DNA of 32,383 nucleotides from a virus: IMG/VR virus record IMGVR_UViG_3300037264_003406, positions 1 to 32,383 of that record, one strand, 5' to 3'. Position 1 is the first letter of the stretch. Each line of letters starts with the position of its first letter. The translations under genes were made by a program, and so were the position numbers. Below are positions 7,523 through 16,180 of this stretch, piece by piece. A model generated the notes under the pieces. It saw only the letters and a list, made by a program, of their open reading frames with translations. It ran no database searches and was not told where the DNA came from.

Positions 7523-7629
7523 ACATGGACTACGGCGATTACCTTGACATGTCCGCCGCAGTAACTTTCTACCGAGACGAAATTCACAAAGCCTTCAAGA
7601 AGTCTTCGAGTCGTCACGCACGCCGTTAG
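6668..7629 (+). CDS. Tail assembly chaperone, -1 frameshift fusion product
   Basis: A second reading frame in the -1 phase is open from 7306 to 7629 and overlaps the first gene's 3' end. Its sequence (ENIWRELVGVSWNFGETGG, LNMDYGDYLDMSAAVTFYRDEIHKAF) is well-ordered and conserved-looking, unlike the zero-frame tail. A perfect heptamer C CCT TTA at 7378-7384 is in the correct phase for a -1 slip. Slippage would join residue Leu239 of the first frame to SPSSHPQLY..., giving about 320 residues. This mirrors lambda gpG/gpGT and P2 gpE/E'. Initiation at ATG 7342 as a separate 95-residue gene is the alternative, but no convincing RBS precedes it. Confidence 0.65.
7378..7384 (+). promoter_or_regulatory. 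Programmed -1 frameshift slippery site CCCTTTA
   Basis: The zero frame reads ATC CCT TTA GTC here, so the heptamer is C|CCT|TTA, exactly X XXY YYZ. After a -1 slip, CCT re-pairs on CCC and TTA on TTT. Downstream, CCGCA (7399-7403) pairs with TGCGG (7410-7414), and GCGCG (7418-7422) pairs with CGCGC (7433-7437), giving two candidate stimulatory hairpins starting 14 bases after the site. The -1 frame has no stop between here and 7627. Confidence 0.65.
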
Positions 7630-7631
7630 TC

Positions 7632-10163
7632 ATGGCTGATAATACATTCAACATAAAGTCAGACATCAGCGTCAAAGGTGAGCAACAGCTCAAGGGCGCG
7701 GCTGCAGCCATGCAGCAAATGGGTGCACAGACACAACAAACGGCAGCCAAACTCGGTAAAGCGAAAGGTGAGTTTCAGAGTGTTGCAGGCGCGTTTGTTA
7801 GCTTGTTCGTTGCCAACAAATTAACACAGGCATTGAAAGGTGTTGCGTTAGCTGCTGATGAGATTGCGATCGGCATGTCAGCAATTACGGCTGTCGCAGG
7901 CGACACGGGTCAAGTTGCTGAGAAACTAAAAAGCAAGATGCTCGACGTGGCAAACAGCGTCGGGATAAGCTTCGGAGAGGTTGCGATAGCCACACGAAAC
8001 TTGATCGCACAGAACCTCGACCCCAACTCAATCGGCGCGTTCCTCGAACCGCTGCTTCAGTTCCAAAAAGTAGGTGAGCTATCGCAACAACAAACGAGTG
8101 ATCTCGTCGTCGCAATGCAGACGATGGGGGTTGAATCACAAAATGTCGCAGCGGGTCTCGATCTTACGTTAAAGCTAGCGAACGAAAGCGCATTGGCAAC
8201 ACGCGACTTTGCTGACGTCTTGACGCGTGCAGGTCCGGCAGCTCGCGTAGCGAACCAGAGTTTTGCAGAGTTAGCACGTTCTGCCGCCATTCTTCGCCGT
8301 GGTTTCCAGACTGGTGCGATTGAAGGCACGTCCTTTAATACACTACTGAACAAACTACTCGATCCGAAACGTCAGCAGTTTCTTCGCGAGACATTCAACG
8401 TTGAAGTTGTTGATGAATTCAATGGCGGCTTGCGTGGCCTTAACGACATATTCTTTGAATTGTCTGAAGCTTCACAGCGAACACAGGGTTCAATTGGCCT
8501 ACTTCTGCAGGAGTTCGGACCGCGAGCAGGCGGTCGCGTTCTTGCAACTGCGCTACAAGCGTTCCAGGAAGGTGTTGACGTCACAGTTGATGGTGTTACG
8601 AAACGCTTAAAAGGTGCTGAGCTGCTTGAAGGCGTCCGACAAATGGACGCCGCTGGGGCGGTTACCAAGGCATTCGACGCGTCGATGCAGAACCTAACGG
8701 CGCAAGTAAACGTCTTCCTCACGACAGCTAAGACGCTACTCGGCGAAGCACTGATGCCAATGGCGGCTGCAATGACAACACTCGTAAGTGTTGCCGCCAG
8801 TTTCGCCGTTGGGCTACGGGAACTATTCACTGAAATGCCTGCGTTAGCAACTGTGGTATCTACCATTGCTACGCTCGTCTTCAGCTTTACTGCCTTTCGC
8901 GCGGCCCAATTAGCTATCGCGGGTTCAGGCCGAATTTTGCGTGTTGCGATGGCGTTCATGTCAGGTGAATTAGCCACGAACACAGCCGCAACATCGCTCA
9001 ACGTAACAAGCAAACTACAACAGATCGTTGCGAACAACTCACTGACAGCTTCGTTAACGCGGCTTAGCGCCGCACACGCGCGAAACACATTGAATGCCCA
9101 AGCAGATGCGGCACTAAGTGGGCATCCACTTGGGTTGCCTGGACAACTGGCCACGGTAGGAACGGCTGCACGCGGCGGTCTTAGTCTTGGCGCGCTAACC
9201 AGCTCGTTCGCCGCGACTGCAGCATTAATCGCAGGTCCTATTGTACTTGCTTTACTCGGACTGCAGGCCGTTGTCTCAGACAACTTTGTTGAACGAGTTG
9301 AAAAACGGCTCGAAGCAAAAAGGGCGAAAGAAGCGCAAGAAGCCCTCGAAGAGAAAAGCAAATTTCAATCCGCGACAATAGCAACCAAGGAAGCTGCTGA
9401 CGCTTTAGCAAGAGCGACTGCAGACCTACGCGCGTCTTTCCAAAAAGAAGAACCGGCGTTTAACGTTGGAAAAATACTCGAACAACTGGCTAAGGCGCCA
9501 GAGATCATGGCGCGAGCCGCAGCCGCGATCGGTAAAGATCCACAGACTGCAAGAGACGCTGCAGCAATCCAGGTCGGTGAACTTCGCCCGTTAATCGCGC
9601 AGCTAGTTCAAGGCGGTACACTCGATCCAAAACAAACAGAGAACCTTTTCAGCGCGTTCCGCAACTTGGCAGCAGGAGGTGCACGGGCGCGTAAGGTTGG
9701 CGTTGCGGATGGGACGTCGTTTAGCGACACGTTTGTCGATGCGATTGAAGCAGGCAATTTAACCATTGAGAAAGAAAACGTCGTGGCGACGCGACGGCGG
9801 CTTCCGCTTGACGAACGCGGTAACCTGTCAGGTCGTTTTTCTGACCAGCGAGAAGGCGATGTTATCGGCCACCACGCAGCGCGACTTGGCGCGCAACCGG
9901 GTGCGCAATCAGGACTTACGCCTATACAACAAAGAAACGTAATCTTTGAGGCCGTTGAATCTGCATTAAAGGGCGGCGCAGGTCTAGATAAAGCACAACG
10001 CGTTGGGATTGCGAACGCGGCCATTGAGCGCACAGTTATCAAGCATGCTGAGATTCATGGTGCGTTCCGGTTGAACATCGATGGTGAGGAACTTGTTGGC
10101 GCAATCGACGCTGCAAATGCACGAAGCCATGGACGAGAATTAGGAGCTGATGATGGCCAATGA
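7632..10163 (+). CDS. Tail tape measure protein
   Basis: 843 residues, the longest gene between chaperone and baseplate, with typical tape measure composition: Ala/Gln/Lys-rich helices throughout. An N-terminal helical region (KGAAAAMQQMGAQTQQTAAKLGKAKG) leads into a TP901-type tape measure core ('AITAVAGDTGQVAEKLKSKMLDVANSVGISFGEVA', 'VGELSQQQTSDLVVAMQTMG', 'FADVLTRAGPAARVANQSFAELARSAAILRR' in part). Hydrophobic stretches at about residues 376-395, 405-424 and 526-548 could insert in the host membrane. The usual 1.5 angstrom per residue rule would give a tail of roughly 125 nm. It is coupled to the chaperone gene (3-base gap) and overlaps the next gene. Confidence 0.9.
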   Translation: MADNTFNIKSDISVKGEQQLKGAAAAMQQMGAQTQQTAAKLGKAKGEFQSVAGAFVSLFVANKLTQALKGVALAADEIAIGMSAITAVAGDTGQVAEKLKSKMLDVANSVGISFGEVAIATRNLIAQNLDPNSIGAFLEPLLQFQKVGELSQQQTSDLVVAMQTMGVESQNVAAGLDLTLKLANESALATRDFADVLTRAGPAARVANQSFAELARSAAILRRGFQTGAIEGTSFNTLLNKLLDPKRQQFLRETFNVEVVDEFNGGLRGLNDIFFELSEASQRTQGSIGLLLQEFGPRAGGRVLATALQAFQEGVDVTVDGVTKRLKGAELLEGVRQMDAAGAVTKAFDASMQNLTAQVNVFLTTAKTLLGEALMPMAAAMTTLVSVAASFAVGLRELFTEMPALATVVSTIATLVFSFTAFRAAQLAIAGSGRILRVAMAFMSGELATNTAATSLNVTSKLQQIVANNSLTASLTRLSAAHARNTLNAQADAALSGHPLGLPGQLATVGTAARGGLSLGALTSSFAATAALIAGPIVLALLGLQAVVSDNFVERVEKRLEAKRAKEAQEALEEKSKFQSATIATKEAADALARATADLRASFQKEEPAFNVGKILEQLAKAPEIMARAAAAIGKDPQTARDAAAIQVGELRPLIAQLVQGGTLDPKQTENLFSAFRNLAAGGARARKVGVADGTSFSDTFVDAIEAGNLTIEKENVVATRRRLPLDERGNLSGRFSDQREGDVIGHHAARLGAQPGAQSGLTPIQQRNVIFEAVESALKGGAGLDKAQRVGIANAAIERTVIKHAEIHGAFRLNIDGEELVGAIDAANARSHGRELGADDGQ

Positions 10164-10815
10164 TTTTGACCCAGTTCGTGAAACGTTCGGGGACCTCCTG
10201 GATACACGGCCTGCACGTGTAACGCTCATCCGTAGCCCAGGGCAAGAACCACCAGAGATGGAAGCGTTTCCGGTGCTGCTCAACCCCGAAACTTTCACGG
10301 AAGCGATTGAAGTTGAGTGGGCACGTTTACAGGTTATCGGTCTCGATCACCAAGTGCCACACTACACCAACACACGAAGCTTGGAATATCCGCTAACTTT
10401 CTATTGGTCGTCTTTTCAAGCAGGTCGCGGCATCAACGGCAACCCACCTCGGCGTAACAGTAACGTGGGCGGCGGAAATCTGCAGGATCCTGTACCTGAT
10501 CTTGGTGGCACAACAGCCATGGCGTTTGCCAACTTCATGCGTTCGTTATGTTTTCCAACGCGTCGCGGATTGCGCCCACCTACGGTACGTATTGAGTGGC
10601 CTAACGTATTCTCAATCCTCGGTGTAGTGACGTCCCTGTCTCTCAACTTCATCAAATTTGACCAAACGCTTGCGCCCTTAATCTATGAAGCAGAGGTTTC
10701 ATTTTTGGAAACCCGCGTTACGCGTCGATTCTCAGACGATGTCCGTAAAAGCGGAATCGTAGCTGAGTCTGCTGCAACAGTACAAGCAGTCCCGACACGG
10801 ACCTTCCTCGCGTAA
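10153..10815 (+). CDS. CIS tube initiator-like baseplate protein
   Basis: 220 residues. ATG codons lie at 10150 and 10153; AGGAG (10142-10146) is better spaced for 10153. The pattern 'FPVLLNPETFTEAIEVEW' early, 'LEYPLTFYWSSFQ' centrally, 'ANFMRSLCFP...RPPTVRIEWPNVFSILGVVTSLSLNFIKFDQ' and final 'AEVSFLETRV' matches the contractile injection system tube (CIS_tube) family: input 'FNP.s', a plate strand, then 'RPP.l.f.WG...f.GvvtsL...yt.F...g.p..AevslsF'. In CIS particles this protein links tube and hub and works with a LysM partner, which is the next gene here. The start overlaps the tape measure end by 11 bases. Confidence 0.8.
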   Translation: MANDFDPVRETFGDLLDTRPARVTLIRSPGQEPPEMEAFPVLLNPETFTEAIEVEWARLQVIGLDHQVPHYTNTRSLEYPLTFYWSSFQAGRGINGNPPRRNSNVGGGNLQDPVPDLGGTTAMAFANFMRSLCFPTRRGLRPPTVRIEWPNVFSILGVVTSLSLNFIKFDQTLAPLIYEAEVSFLETRVTRRFSDDVRKSGIVAESAATVQAVPTRTFLA

Positions 10816-10828
10816 AAGGATTACCGCT

Positions 10829-11176
10829 ATGCCACCCCGAGCGAATTCACGCCACTTGATTGCACCGCAAATTTTGCGGGTCGATGACGGACTCACATTT
10901 TTGTTAGACCGAGAACCATTCCGGTTTGTGCCACGACCAGACAATATGCGGGTGGTTATTCAGCAAGGCGACACGTGGCAGAGTCTTGCTGCAAAACACT
11001 TCACACCAATAATCGAGGCGCAAAACCTATGGTGGGCTATTGCAGACTTTCAACCCGAACCGGTTGTGGACCCAACAGATATACCAGTACCAGGTTCGAT
11101 TGTCTTCATCCCCAGCCCCGAATACTTGCTGTCTGAAATCTTGTCCGACGCGCGACGTGACGAAATAATCTTGTAA
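10829..11176 (+). CDS. LysM-domain baseplate protein
   Basis: 115 residues with AAGGA ahead of the ATG. Residues about 42-95 form a LysM-like module: 'VVIQQGDTWQSLAAKHF', a middle helix 'NLWWAIADFQP', and the closing 'DIPVPGSIVFIPS', matching the 'v..GDTl..IA..yyG....W..Ia..N.i.dP..l.pG..L.iP' pattern. In contractile tails this small LysM protein (T4 gp53 relatives or the LysM tail of the CIS tube protein) clamps the tube initiator to the hub instead of binding peptidoglycan. Its position directly after the CIS-tube gene and a one-base overlap with the hub gene (TAATG) fit that. Confidence 0.8.
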   Translation: MPPRANSRHLIAPQILRVDDGLTFLLDREPFRFVPRPDNMRVVIQQGDTWQSLAAKHFTPIIEAQNLWWAIADFQPEPVVDPTDIPVPGSIVFIPSPEYLLSEILSDARRDEIIL

Positions 11177-12771
11177 TGGGCGTTCTATTTCAACGAGCAG
11201 ATGAAGACATTCTAGAGACACTACGGTCTCTGGACTTCGATCCGTTTGCGCCCATACTGCTAATCAACCCTATTACGGGCTTCCCCAAAACTGTAGACGC
11301 AGAAACTGGTATAGGCGACGCAACTGTAAAGCTTGACGCACGCGATCGGCTCACCCGGTTTGAAATCGACGACAACGACAAGAAACTAGACGTTGTCCGT
11401 ATCACCTTTATTGACGAAGAAGGCTTCTTTGGTGACCCAAACCAACTCGCTCATGGGTCGGTTATCGACATCGCGTGGGGTTACAAAGGCTTGATGTCGC
11501 AACCGCGACGGCTGATCGTTCGGCGCTTACAGTTACAAGCACTGCAGGGTAAGGCACGTGTCGGTCGCCGACGTGGCTTCCTGGTTAACTTGGAAGGACT
11601 CGCACCTGGCGTTGTCGGTTTAGCTGACGAAGGCGCGTCCGTAGACCTATTCGAAAACAAACGCATCTCTACCATTGCGCGCATTCTTGGGGAAAAGTTG
11701 GGCTACCACGAAGAAGCACGCGGCGAACGCAACTTAACAATCAACATTCCGCCATCAGATGATTTTGTTGAAACCAGTTTACAAAAGCCTGCAGCGCAAA
11801 AACTATCGCAGTTCATGAAATCGTTGGCTGATCGATATGGAATGCTCGCGTCTTGGGGCAAGACAGGTTTGTATTTCGGTATCCGTGACTTCGACGCCAC
11901 ACCAGCCAAAGCCATCGACTTCAACGATGGGTTGCTATTGAGTTACGATCTTGATGGCGACCTTAGCCTCGGTATCCCAAAAGGTTTGAAACTTGTCGGC
12001 ATGCGTAAAGGCACCTGGGCAGAAGGCACACTCCAAAAGACTACGGATGGAGACGATCCATTAGCGTTCAACAACGACATTGCATCCACCGAAAACGAAG
12101 CTTCTGCCGAAGCTGAACCACACGACACAGACATTATCGAAGCGCCCCCAGAGCCGTCGCTACAACGCCAGCAAGCGGACGCGAACTCAGCCATTGTTTC
12201 AGGCAGCGCGGTCTTCGAGCTACAAAAACCGATCCGTGCCAGTCAAGCACTTAAACGACGCCATGTCGTAATGGAAGATTTTCGACCCACCACAGACGCC
12301 AAAATGCGTGCGCAAGCGCTACGCCGCTTCACCAACCGCATTAACAAGATGTGGCGTCTGAAACTTCGAATTGTAGGTCACCCTGAATTCATATCTGGTA
12401 TCACAATTGAACTACGCAACTTTGATACGCCCCTCATTGATGGCACATGGTACGTGTTGCAAGCCAAACACACCTTTGATCGTGAATACATTACAGAGTT
12501 AGTTTGTCGCCGCCGACGTGATACGCGTAAACGCGTGGGTCAAGATCATATTGAAGGCAAGCTTCAACGTGTCCCGCGTGAGGAAAGTGACAAGCCTCTA
12601 GACTTTGATAGCGACGGGTCGTACGAAGGCGGCATTATTATAGAGGACGTCGCTAAAGCACGCAGGCTGCTCAACTTACCGCAACCCAAAACAGCGCACC
12701 GAACCGAATCGGGCAATTTCGCAACGCGAACACTCAAACGACGCGGGCATAAGCCGGGAGGCTCAGTTTAG
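11176..12771 (+). CDS. Baseplate hub protein (gpD / gp27 / VgrG N-domain type)
   Basis: 531 residues. The N-terminal half has late-control protein D features: 'ITFIDEEGFFGDPNQLAHGSVIDIAWGYKG' (quoted in part), 'RLIVRRLQLQ', then 'ISTIARILGEKLGYH' and 'SQFMKSLADRYGMLASWGKTGLYFG', the typical 'q..esdl.fl.RLaeeyGy......g.l.f' block. This fold makes a trimeric hub under the tube, sitting on the spike. Residues about 290-340 are an acidic linker (ENEASAEAEPHDTDIIEAPPEP) between hub domains. The final ~60 residues (DFDSDGSYEGGIIIEDVAKA) are less conserved and may contact the spike. One-base overlap with LysM gene and three-base gap to spike gene indicate coordinated synthesis. Confidence 0.82.
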   Translation: MGVLFQRADEDILETLRSLDFDPFAPILLINPITGFPKTVDAETGIGDATVKLDARDRLTRFEIDDNDKKLDVVRITFIDEEGFFGDPNQLAHGSVIDIAWGYKGLMSQPRRLIVRRLQLQALQGKARVGRRRGFLVNLEGLAPGVVGLADEGASVDLFENKRISTIARILGEKLGYHEEARGERNLTINIPPSDDFVETSLQKPAAQKLSQFMKSLADRYGMLASWGKTGLYFGIRDFDATPAKAIDFNDGLLLSYDLDGDLSLGIPKGLKLVGMRKGTWAEGTLQKTTDGDDPLAFNNDIASTENEASAEAEPHDTDIIEAPPEPSLQRQQADANSAIVSGSAVFELQKPIRASQALKRRHVVMEDFRPTTDAKMRAQALRRFTNRINKMWRLKLRIVGHPEFISGITIELRNFDTPLIDGTWYVLQAKHTFDREYITELVCRRRRDTRKRVGQDHIEGKLQRVPREESDKPLDFDSDGSYEGGIIIEDVAKARRLLNLPQPKTAHRTESGNFATRTLKRRGHKPGGSV

Positions 12772-12773
12772 CC

Positions 12774-13391
12774 GTGGGCGAATTTGAAGGTGGTGGAAGT
12801 TTCATCCCTGACGCCGACGAAGCGCCAGAGAACCGTAACCTTGGGCTGTTTTGGGGCACGATTGTTGACAACAAAGACCCAGCAAACAGTGGGCGTTGCA
12901 AGTTTCACATTCCAGGGTTAACACGCCGGTCTACCACATGGGCCTCGCCAGCAATGATGTTGGGCAACGGTGGAAAACACGGCATCGTCGTGATCCCCAA
13001 GATCGGCTCTGTAGCGTTGGTTGGCTTTGTTCAAGGCGACATCAACGAGCCCGTTTATTTTGGAGGCCCAGCGCGTGATGGCGAACAGGTCGACGGCATC
13101 AATCCAGACAGCATCGTTTTCCAATCGGATAACTTCAGAATCGTATTCAGGGAACAAAACGGCCAACGTGTTCTACGGATGGAAAATCTGCGGTCGGATC
13201 TACAAGACCCAACGCCCGCGCAATCGTTTATCGAAATCACTTTGAATGGCGGCGACAAAGGGACAACCCATGCAGTCCGCATTCATAGCGCAGCATCGTT
13301 ATCGATCACGGCAGGTGTAGGGGTTGAGATTAATGCACCCGTTGTCAACATCAAGGGACGTCCCGTAGCCGTCACACCCGAACCAATCTAA
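12774..13391 (+). CDS. Baseplate spike protein (gpV/gp5 OB-fold type)
   Basis: 205 residues from GTG 12774. Residues about 25-105 form the OB-fold of gpV/gp5-type spikes: 'GLFWGTIVDNKDPANSGRCKFHIPGL', 'TWASPAMMLGNGGKHG', 'VVIPKIGSVALVGFVQGDINEPVYFGG' (each quoted in part; GSVALVGFVQGD and EPVYFGG are the signature). The C-terminal half (NFRIVFREQNGQRVLRME, then SASLSITAGVGVEINAPVVNI) is a beta-prism-like region that would form the needle of the trimer. It is short and lacks a lysozyme domain, so this is a simple spike. It follows the hub gene directly, as in most contractile systems. Confidence 0.85.
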   Translation: MGEFEGGGSFIPDADEAPENRNLGLFWGTIVDNKDPANSGRCKFHIPGLTRRSTTWASPAMMLGNGGKHGIVVIPKIGSVALVGFVQGDINEPVYFGGPARDGEQVDGINPDSIVFQSDNFRIVFREQNGQRVLRMENLRSDLQDPTPAQSFIEITLNGGDKGTTHAVRIHSAASLSITAGVGVEINAPVVNIKGRPVAVTPEPI

Positions 13392-14200
13392 TGCCCATCG
13401 TTTTTTGTGTAGAACCTACGAACGCGACCACGTCGCCGGGTATCACTATTCCCGCGGTAGGTGTCCTACGCGTAATGAAAGCGCGTATTGACGACGCACC
13501 AACCCCCTACAACTTAGCCACCGCACTGTTAGGACAAGTAGGACCATTGTTAGCGCCGTTCCAGGTCGTACTCCGTATCATGGAGGTAATTTTCGGGATC
13601 AACGATGCGCTTAAGTCCGTGACCAACCCCTTCAAGCTTGCAAAGGCATTGAAGAAGATCGCACTAGCCCTGCAAGGGCTTGTTGGTTTATTACCTGGGG
13701 TCGCGTGGGTAAAACTGGGGCGCGATATCTTCTCGCTGTTCGCGCAAATTTTTGAGGGTCTGGCAGTTGTGACCAACCAATGGGCTGTTGAACTGACACA
13801 GATGCAGAACGCGTTCGCAGCACGAAATGCGCTACCTAGTGATGATGAGATCCTCGACCTTATCGCGTGCAGCAAAGCACGTTTGATTGTCAGTACGCAG
13901 GGTGTTAATGCAACCCTTTCTGACATTGGAACTCTTCTCGCACTCGTGGGTAAGCTACTACAGGTCATGAAGCCATTCATGCCGGGAGATATACCAAAAG
14001 AGATCCTCGCGCTCATCCTACGTATCGCGCAAATACCCGCAGAAATCATTGGGATTAACACGGCGGTCGACGCTGCCGATAGTTCCGAAGACCTTGACGA
14101 TGTCATCGACCAACTGCGGGAACTATCCTTTACAATGAGCAATATAAGCGACCGTTTTGGTACGATCGCGCAAGTACTCACAGATGTGACAGGACCCTAA
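13391..14200 (+). CDS. Helical hydrophobic baseplate-region protein, unknown
   Basis: 269 residues, ATG overlapping the spike stop by one base (TAATG). After a short beta N terminus (FCVEPTNATTSPGITI) it is almost entirely helical and rich in Leu, Ile, Val and Ala, with runs such as 'PFKLAKALKKIALALQGLVGLL' and 'LALVGKLLQVMKPFM'. These resemble amphipathic or membrane-active helices. It has no enzyme motif. Genes of this kind between spike and gp25 are seen in some contractile tails without assigned function; a baseplate accessory role or membrane interaction during ejection is possible. Unrecognised family. Confidence 0.5.
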   Translation: MPIVFCVEPTNATTSPGITIPAVGVLRVMKARIDDAPTPYNLATALLGQVGPLLAPFQVVLRIMEVIFGINDALKSVTNPFKLAKALKKIALALQGLVGLLPGVAWVKLGRDIFSLFAQIFEGLAVVTNQWAVELTQMQNAFAARNALPSDDEILDLIACSKARLIVSTQGVNATLSDIGTLLALVGKLLQVMKPFMPGDIPKEILALILRIAQIPAEIIGINTAVDAADSSEDLDDVIDQLRELSFTMSNISDRFGTIAQVLTDVTGP

Positions 14201-14201
14201 A

Positions 14202-14609
14202 ATGCAACGCGCACAGTTTGAAAAAGACTTTCTTGGTAAAGGATTCAACACCCCGATTCGACGCCAGGGAGGGGGCGACTACGTCGCGGCTACCGGCGTG
14301 AATCTCGTACGAAGCGCGATTCGTCAGATACTTAATACAGACAAAGGTGAATTGCCCTGGCGTCCTAACTTTGGAACCACGATTCGTCGGTACAAACACA
14401 AGCTGCTAAATCAAGAATTTGATGCAGTTGTCCGCTCCGAAATCGAATCCGCTATCAAATCTTTCGAGCCACGAGTTGAGCTTGTCGCGGTACAGGTCGT
14501 CAAAAGAGACACACGTGCAATAGTCACGATACGATGGCAAGTCATCGAAACAAACGTCCCCGGCAATAACGTATTGCTTGGGCCAGACACTGTAGAGGTC
14601 AGCGTCTAA
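14202..14609 (+). CDS. Baseplate wedge protein gp25-like
   Basis: 135 residues. The gp25/GPW family signature is clear: 'SAIRQILNTDKGELPWRPNFGTTIRRY' (quoted in part), then 'VVRSEIESAIKSFEPRVELVAVQV', containing the conserved EPR motif near residue 88. T4 gp25 and its relatives form the core bundle of the wedge with gp6 and gp53 and connect to the sheath's first ring through a sheath-like handshake. Placement just before the gp6/J-like gene, with a one-base overlap, is the standard order. Confidence 0.9.
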   Translation: MQRAQFEKDFLGKGFNTPIRRQGGGDYVAATGVNLVRSAIRQILNTDKGELPWRPNFGTTIRRYKHKLLNQEFDAVVRSEIESAIKSFEPRVELVAVQVVKRDTRAIVTIRWQVIETNVPGNNVLLGPDTVEVSV

Positions 14610-16180
14610 TGGCACTGATTCCGCAACCAATCCTGGATTTTTCAGACAAAGACTTCGCGTCTTTGCGCCTACGCCTACAAGGCTTAGCGCGGTCTATTCA
14701 TCCTGAATGGACTGATTTCAATACCGCGAACTTTGGCAACATCATGCTGGAGTTGTTCGCATTCACAGGCGACATGATGTCGTTCTACCAGGATGCACAA
14801 GCACGCGAGCAATTCTGGCCAACTGTATCACGTCGGATTTCGGCAATCAGACTTGGACGATTAATCAACTTCACATTACCTGGGCCGACACCTGCAACTG
14901 GTACTGGGCGACTCGTCCTGAACGAAGCTATTGCTACAGACATTCCTATTGCACCAGGCACGCGTTTCCAATCACTGGACCCGCTAAACCCACTACCATA
15001 CCGGTCAACCAACACAGAAACGCTCACATTAATTGCGGGTGCCACAACACTGGACATCCCGGTTGAACAAGCGGAACTAATAACGAACGAAACATTCGAG
15101 TCAACAGGTGCGCCCAATCAAGAATTCATCCTGAACCGATTACCGTACATGGATGGAAGCGCCGAAATCATTGCCTCGAATGGAACGTACACCGCGATTG
15201 TGTCTTTTCTCGACATCATCGCGCCTGATACAAGGAAGTTCGTTGAACTGGTTGACCAAAACGATCGTGCGCACATTCGTTTTGGTAATGGAATATTGGG
15301 TGTCATCCCACAAGGCGCGATCACTATCAGATACAAGATCACACGAGGCGTTGAAGGCAACATCGAGATAGGTCAGCTCGGCGAAATTATCGACCCTATT
15401 CTCGATGTCAACGGCGCACAAGTTTCGGGCGCGACCGTCACGAACCTTACCGAGATGTCCGGTGGCGCCGACCGAATGTCTGTTGCCCAAGCGCGTAGTC
15501 TTGCGCCTGCATCACTGCGCGCGTTAAGTCGATCAGTAACTAAATCAGATTTTGAGACACATGGCGCTGAAGTCTCAGGCGTAGCCCGTGTTGTCATGTT
15601 GACCAAAAATGAGGATTCGGGTGTTAGCGAAAACACCGGCATCATGATGGTTGTGGCACGCGGCGCGCGTCTAACATCAGGCCGTTTCAAACCCGCCACA
15701 CCATCGCCAGATCTTCTAGCCAGCGTAGAGAATAAAGTTACCGTCGAGAAGCCAGCCACAATAACCTTCCAAGTATCCGCATTAGCTGCGCCATTCCTTG
15801 ACATCAACGTGTCGACATCAATTCACTTTGAAAACGGCGCAGACAAAACACTTACCGCGGTTGACGTTGCAGATTCATTGGAGAACTTTTTCGCCGCAAA
15901 CTTAGACAACGGTACAGCAAACCCAGACATCGACTTCGGCGCAAATATCCTGAATGACCAAGCAGTCCCTGTTGCTGAGATTGCTTGGAGCAATGTGCTG
16001 AATGCTGTCCGGGATGTCGTCGGCGTTAGACGTGTCGATGACACGGATTCTGGGTTGCTACTAAACAGCAAGCGTCAATCTGTTGTGATTGGACTCCGTG
16101 AGTTTCCCCGCTTGAAACAAATCACAGTCCGGGATGCATCAAACAACGCAACATTGCTCTCAAAAGACGTTAGCGCGTAA
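14609..16180 (+). CDS. Baseplate wedge protein J / gp6-like
   Basis: 523 residues. The N terminus 'DFSDKDFASLRLRLQGLARSIHPEWTDFN...NIMLELFAFTGDMMSFYQDAQAREQFWPT' (quoted in part: IMLELFAFTGDMM) is diagnostic for baseplate J/gp6-type proteins. It is followed by a beta domain and 'ITIRYKITRGVEGNIEIGQL', then 'RALSRSVTKSDFETHGAEVSGVARV', the usual C-terminal motif 'R.avT..Dye..a..v.gVar'. This protein forms the wedge ring that holds the hub and fibres and transmits the contraction signal. Overlaps gp25 and the next gene by one base each (TAATG), suggesting strict coupling. Confidence 0.9.
   Translation: MALIPQPILDFSDKDFASLRLRLQGLARSIHPEWTDFNTANFGNIMLELFAFTGDMMSFYQDAQAREQFWPTVSRRISAIRLGRLINFTLPGPTPATGTGRLVLNEAIATDIPIAPGTRFQSLDPLNPLPYRSTNTETLTLIAGATTLDIPVEQAELITNETFESTGAPNQEFILNRLPYMDGSAEIIASNGTYTAIVSFLDIIAPDTRKFVELVDQNDRAHIRFGNGILGVIPQGAITIRYKITRGVEGNIEIGQLGEIIDPILDVNGAQVSGATVTNLTEMSGGADRMSVAQARSLAPASLRALSRSVTKSDFETHGAEVSGVARVVMLTKNEDSGVSENTGIMMVVARGARLTSGRFKPATPSPDLLASVENKVTVEKPATITFQVSALAAPFLDINVSTSIHFENGADKTLTAVDVADSLENFFAANLDNGTANPDIDFGANILNDQAVPVAEIAWSNVLNAVRDVVGVRRVDDTDSGLLLNSKRQSVVIGLREFPRLKQITVRDASNNATLLSKDVSA

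Noticed and set aside
6841-7617. Minus-strand 258-residue frame opposite the chaperone
   Set aside because: Antisense to two meaningful frames and without recognisable domains or RBS.
8372-9361. Minus-strand 329-residue open frame inside the tape measure gene
   Set aside because: It is antisense to a clear tape measure gene, low in complexity (Ala/Ser/Arg) and has no RBS; it arises from codon bias.
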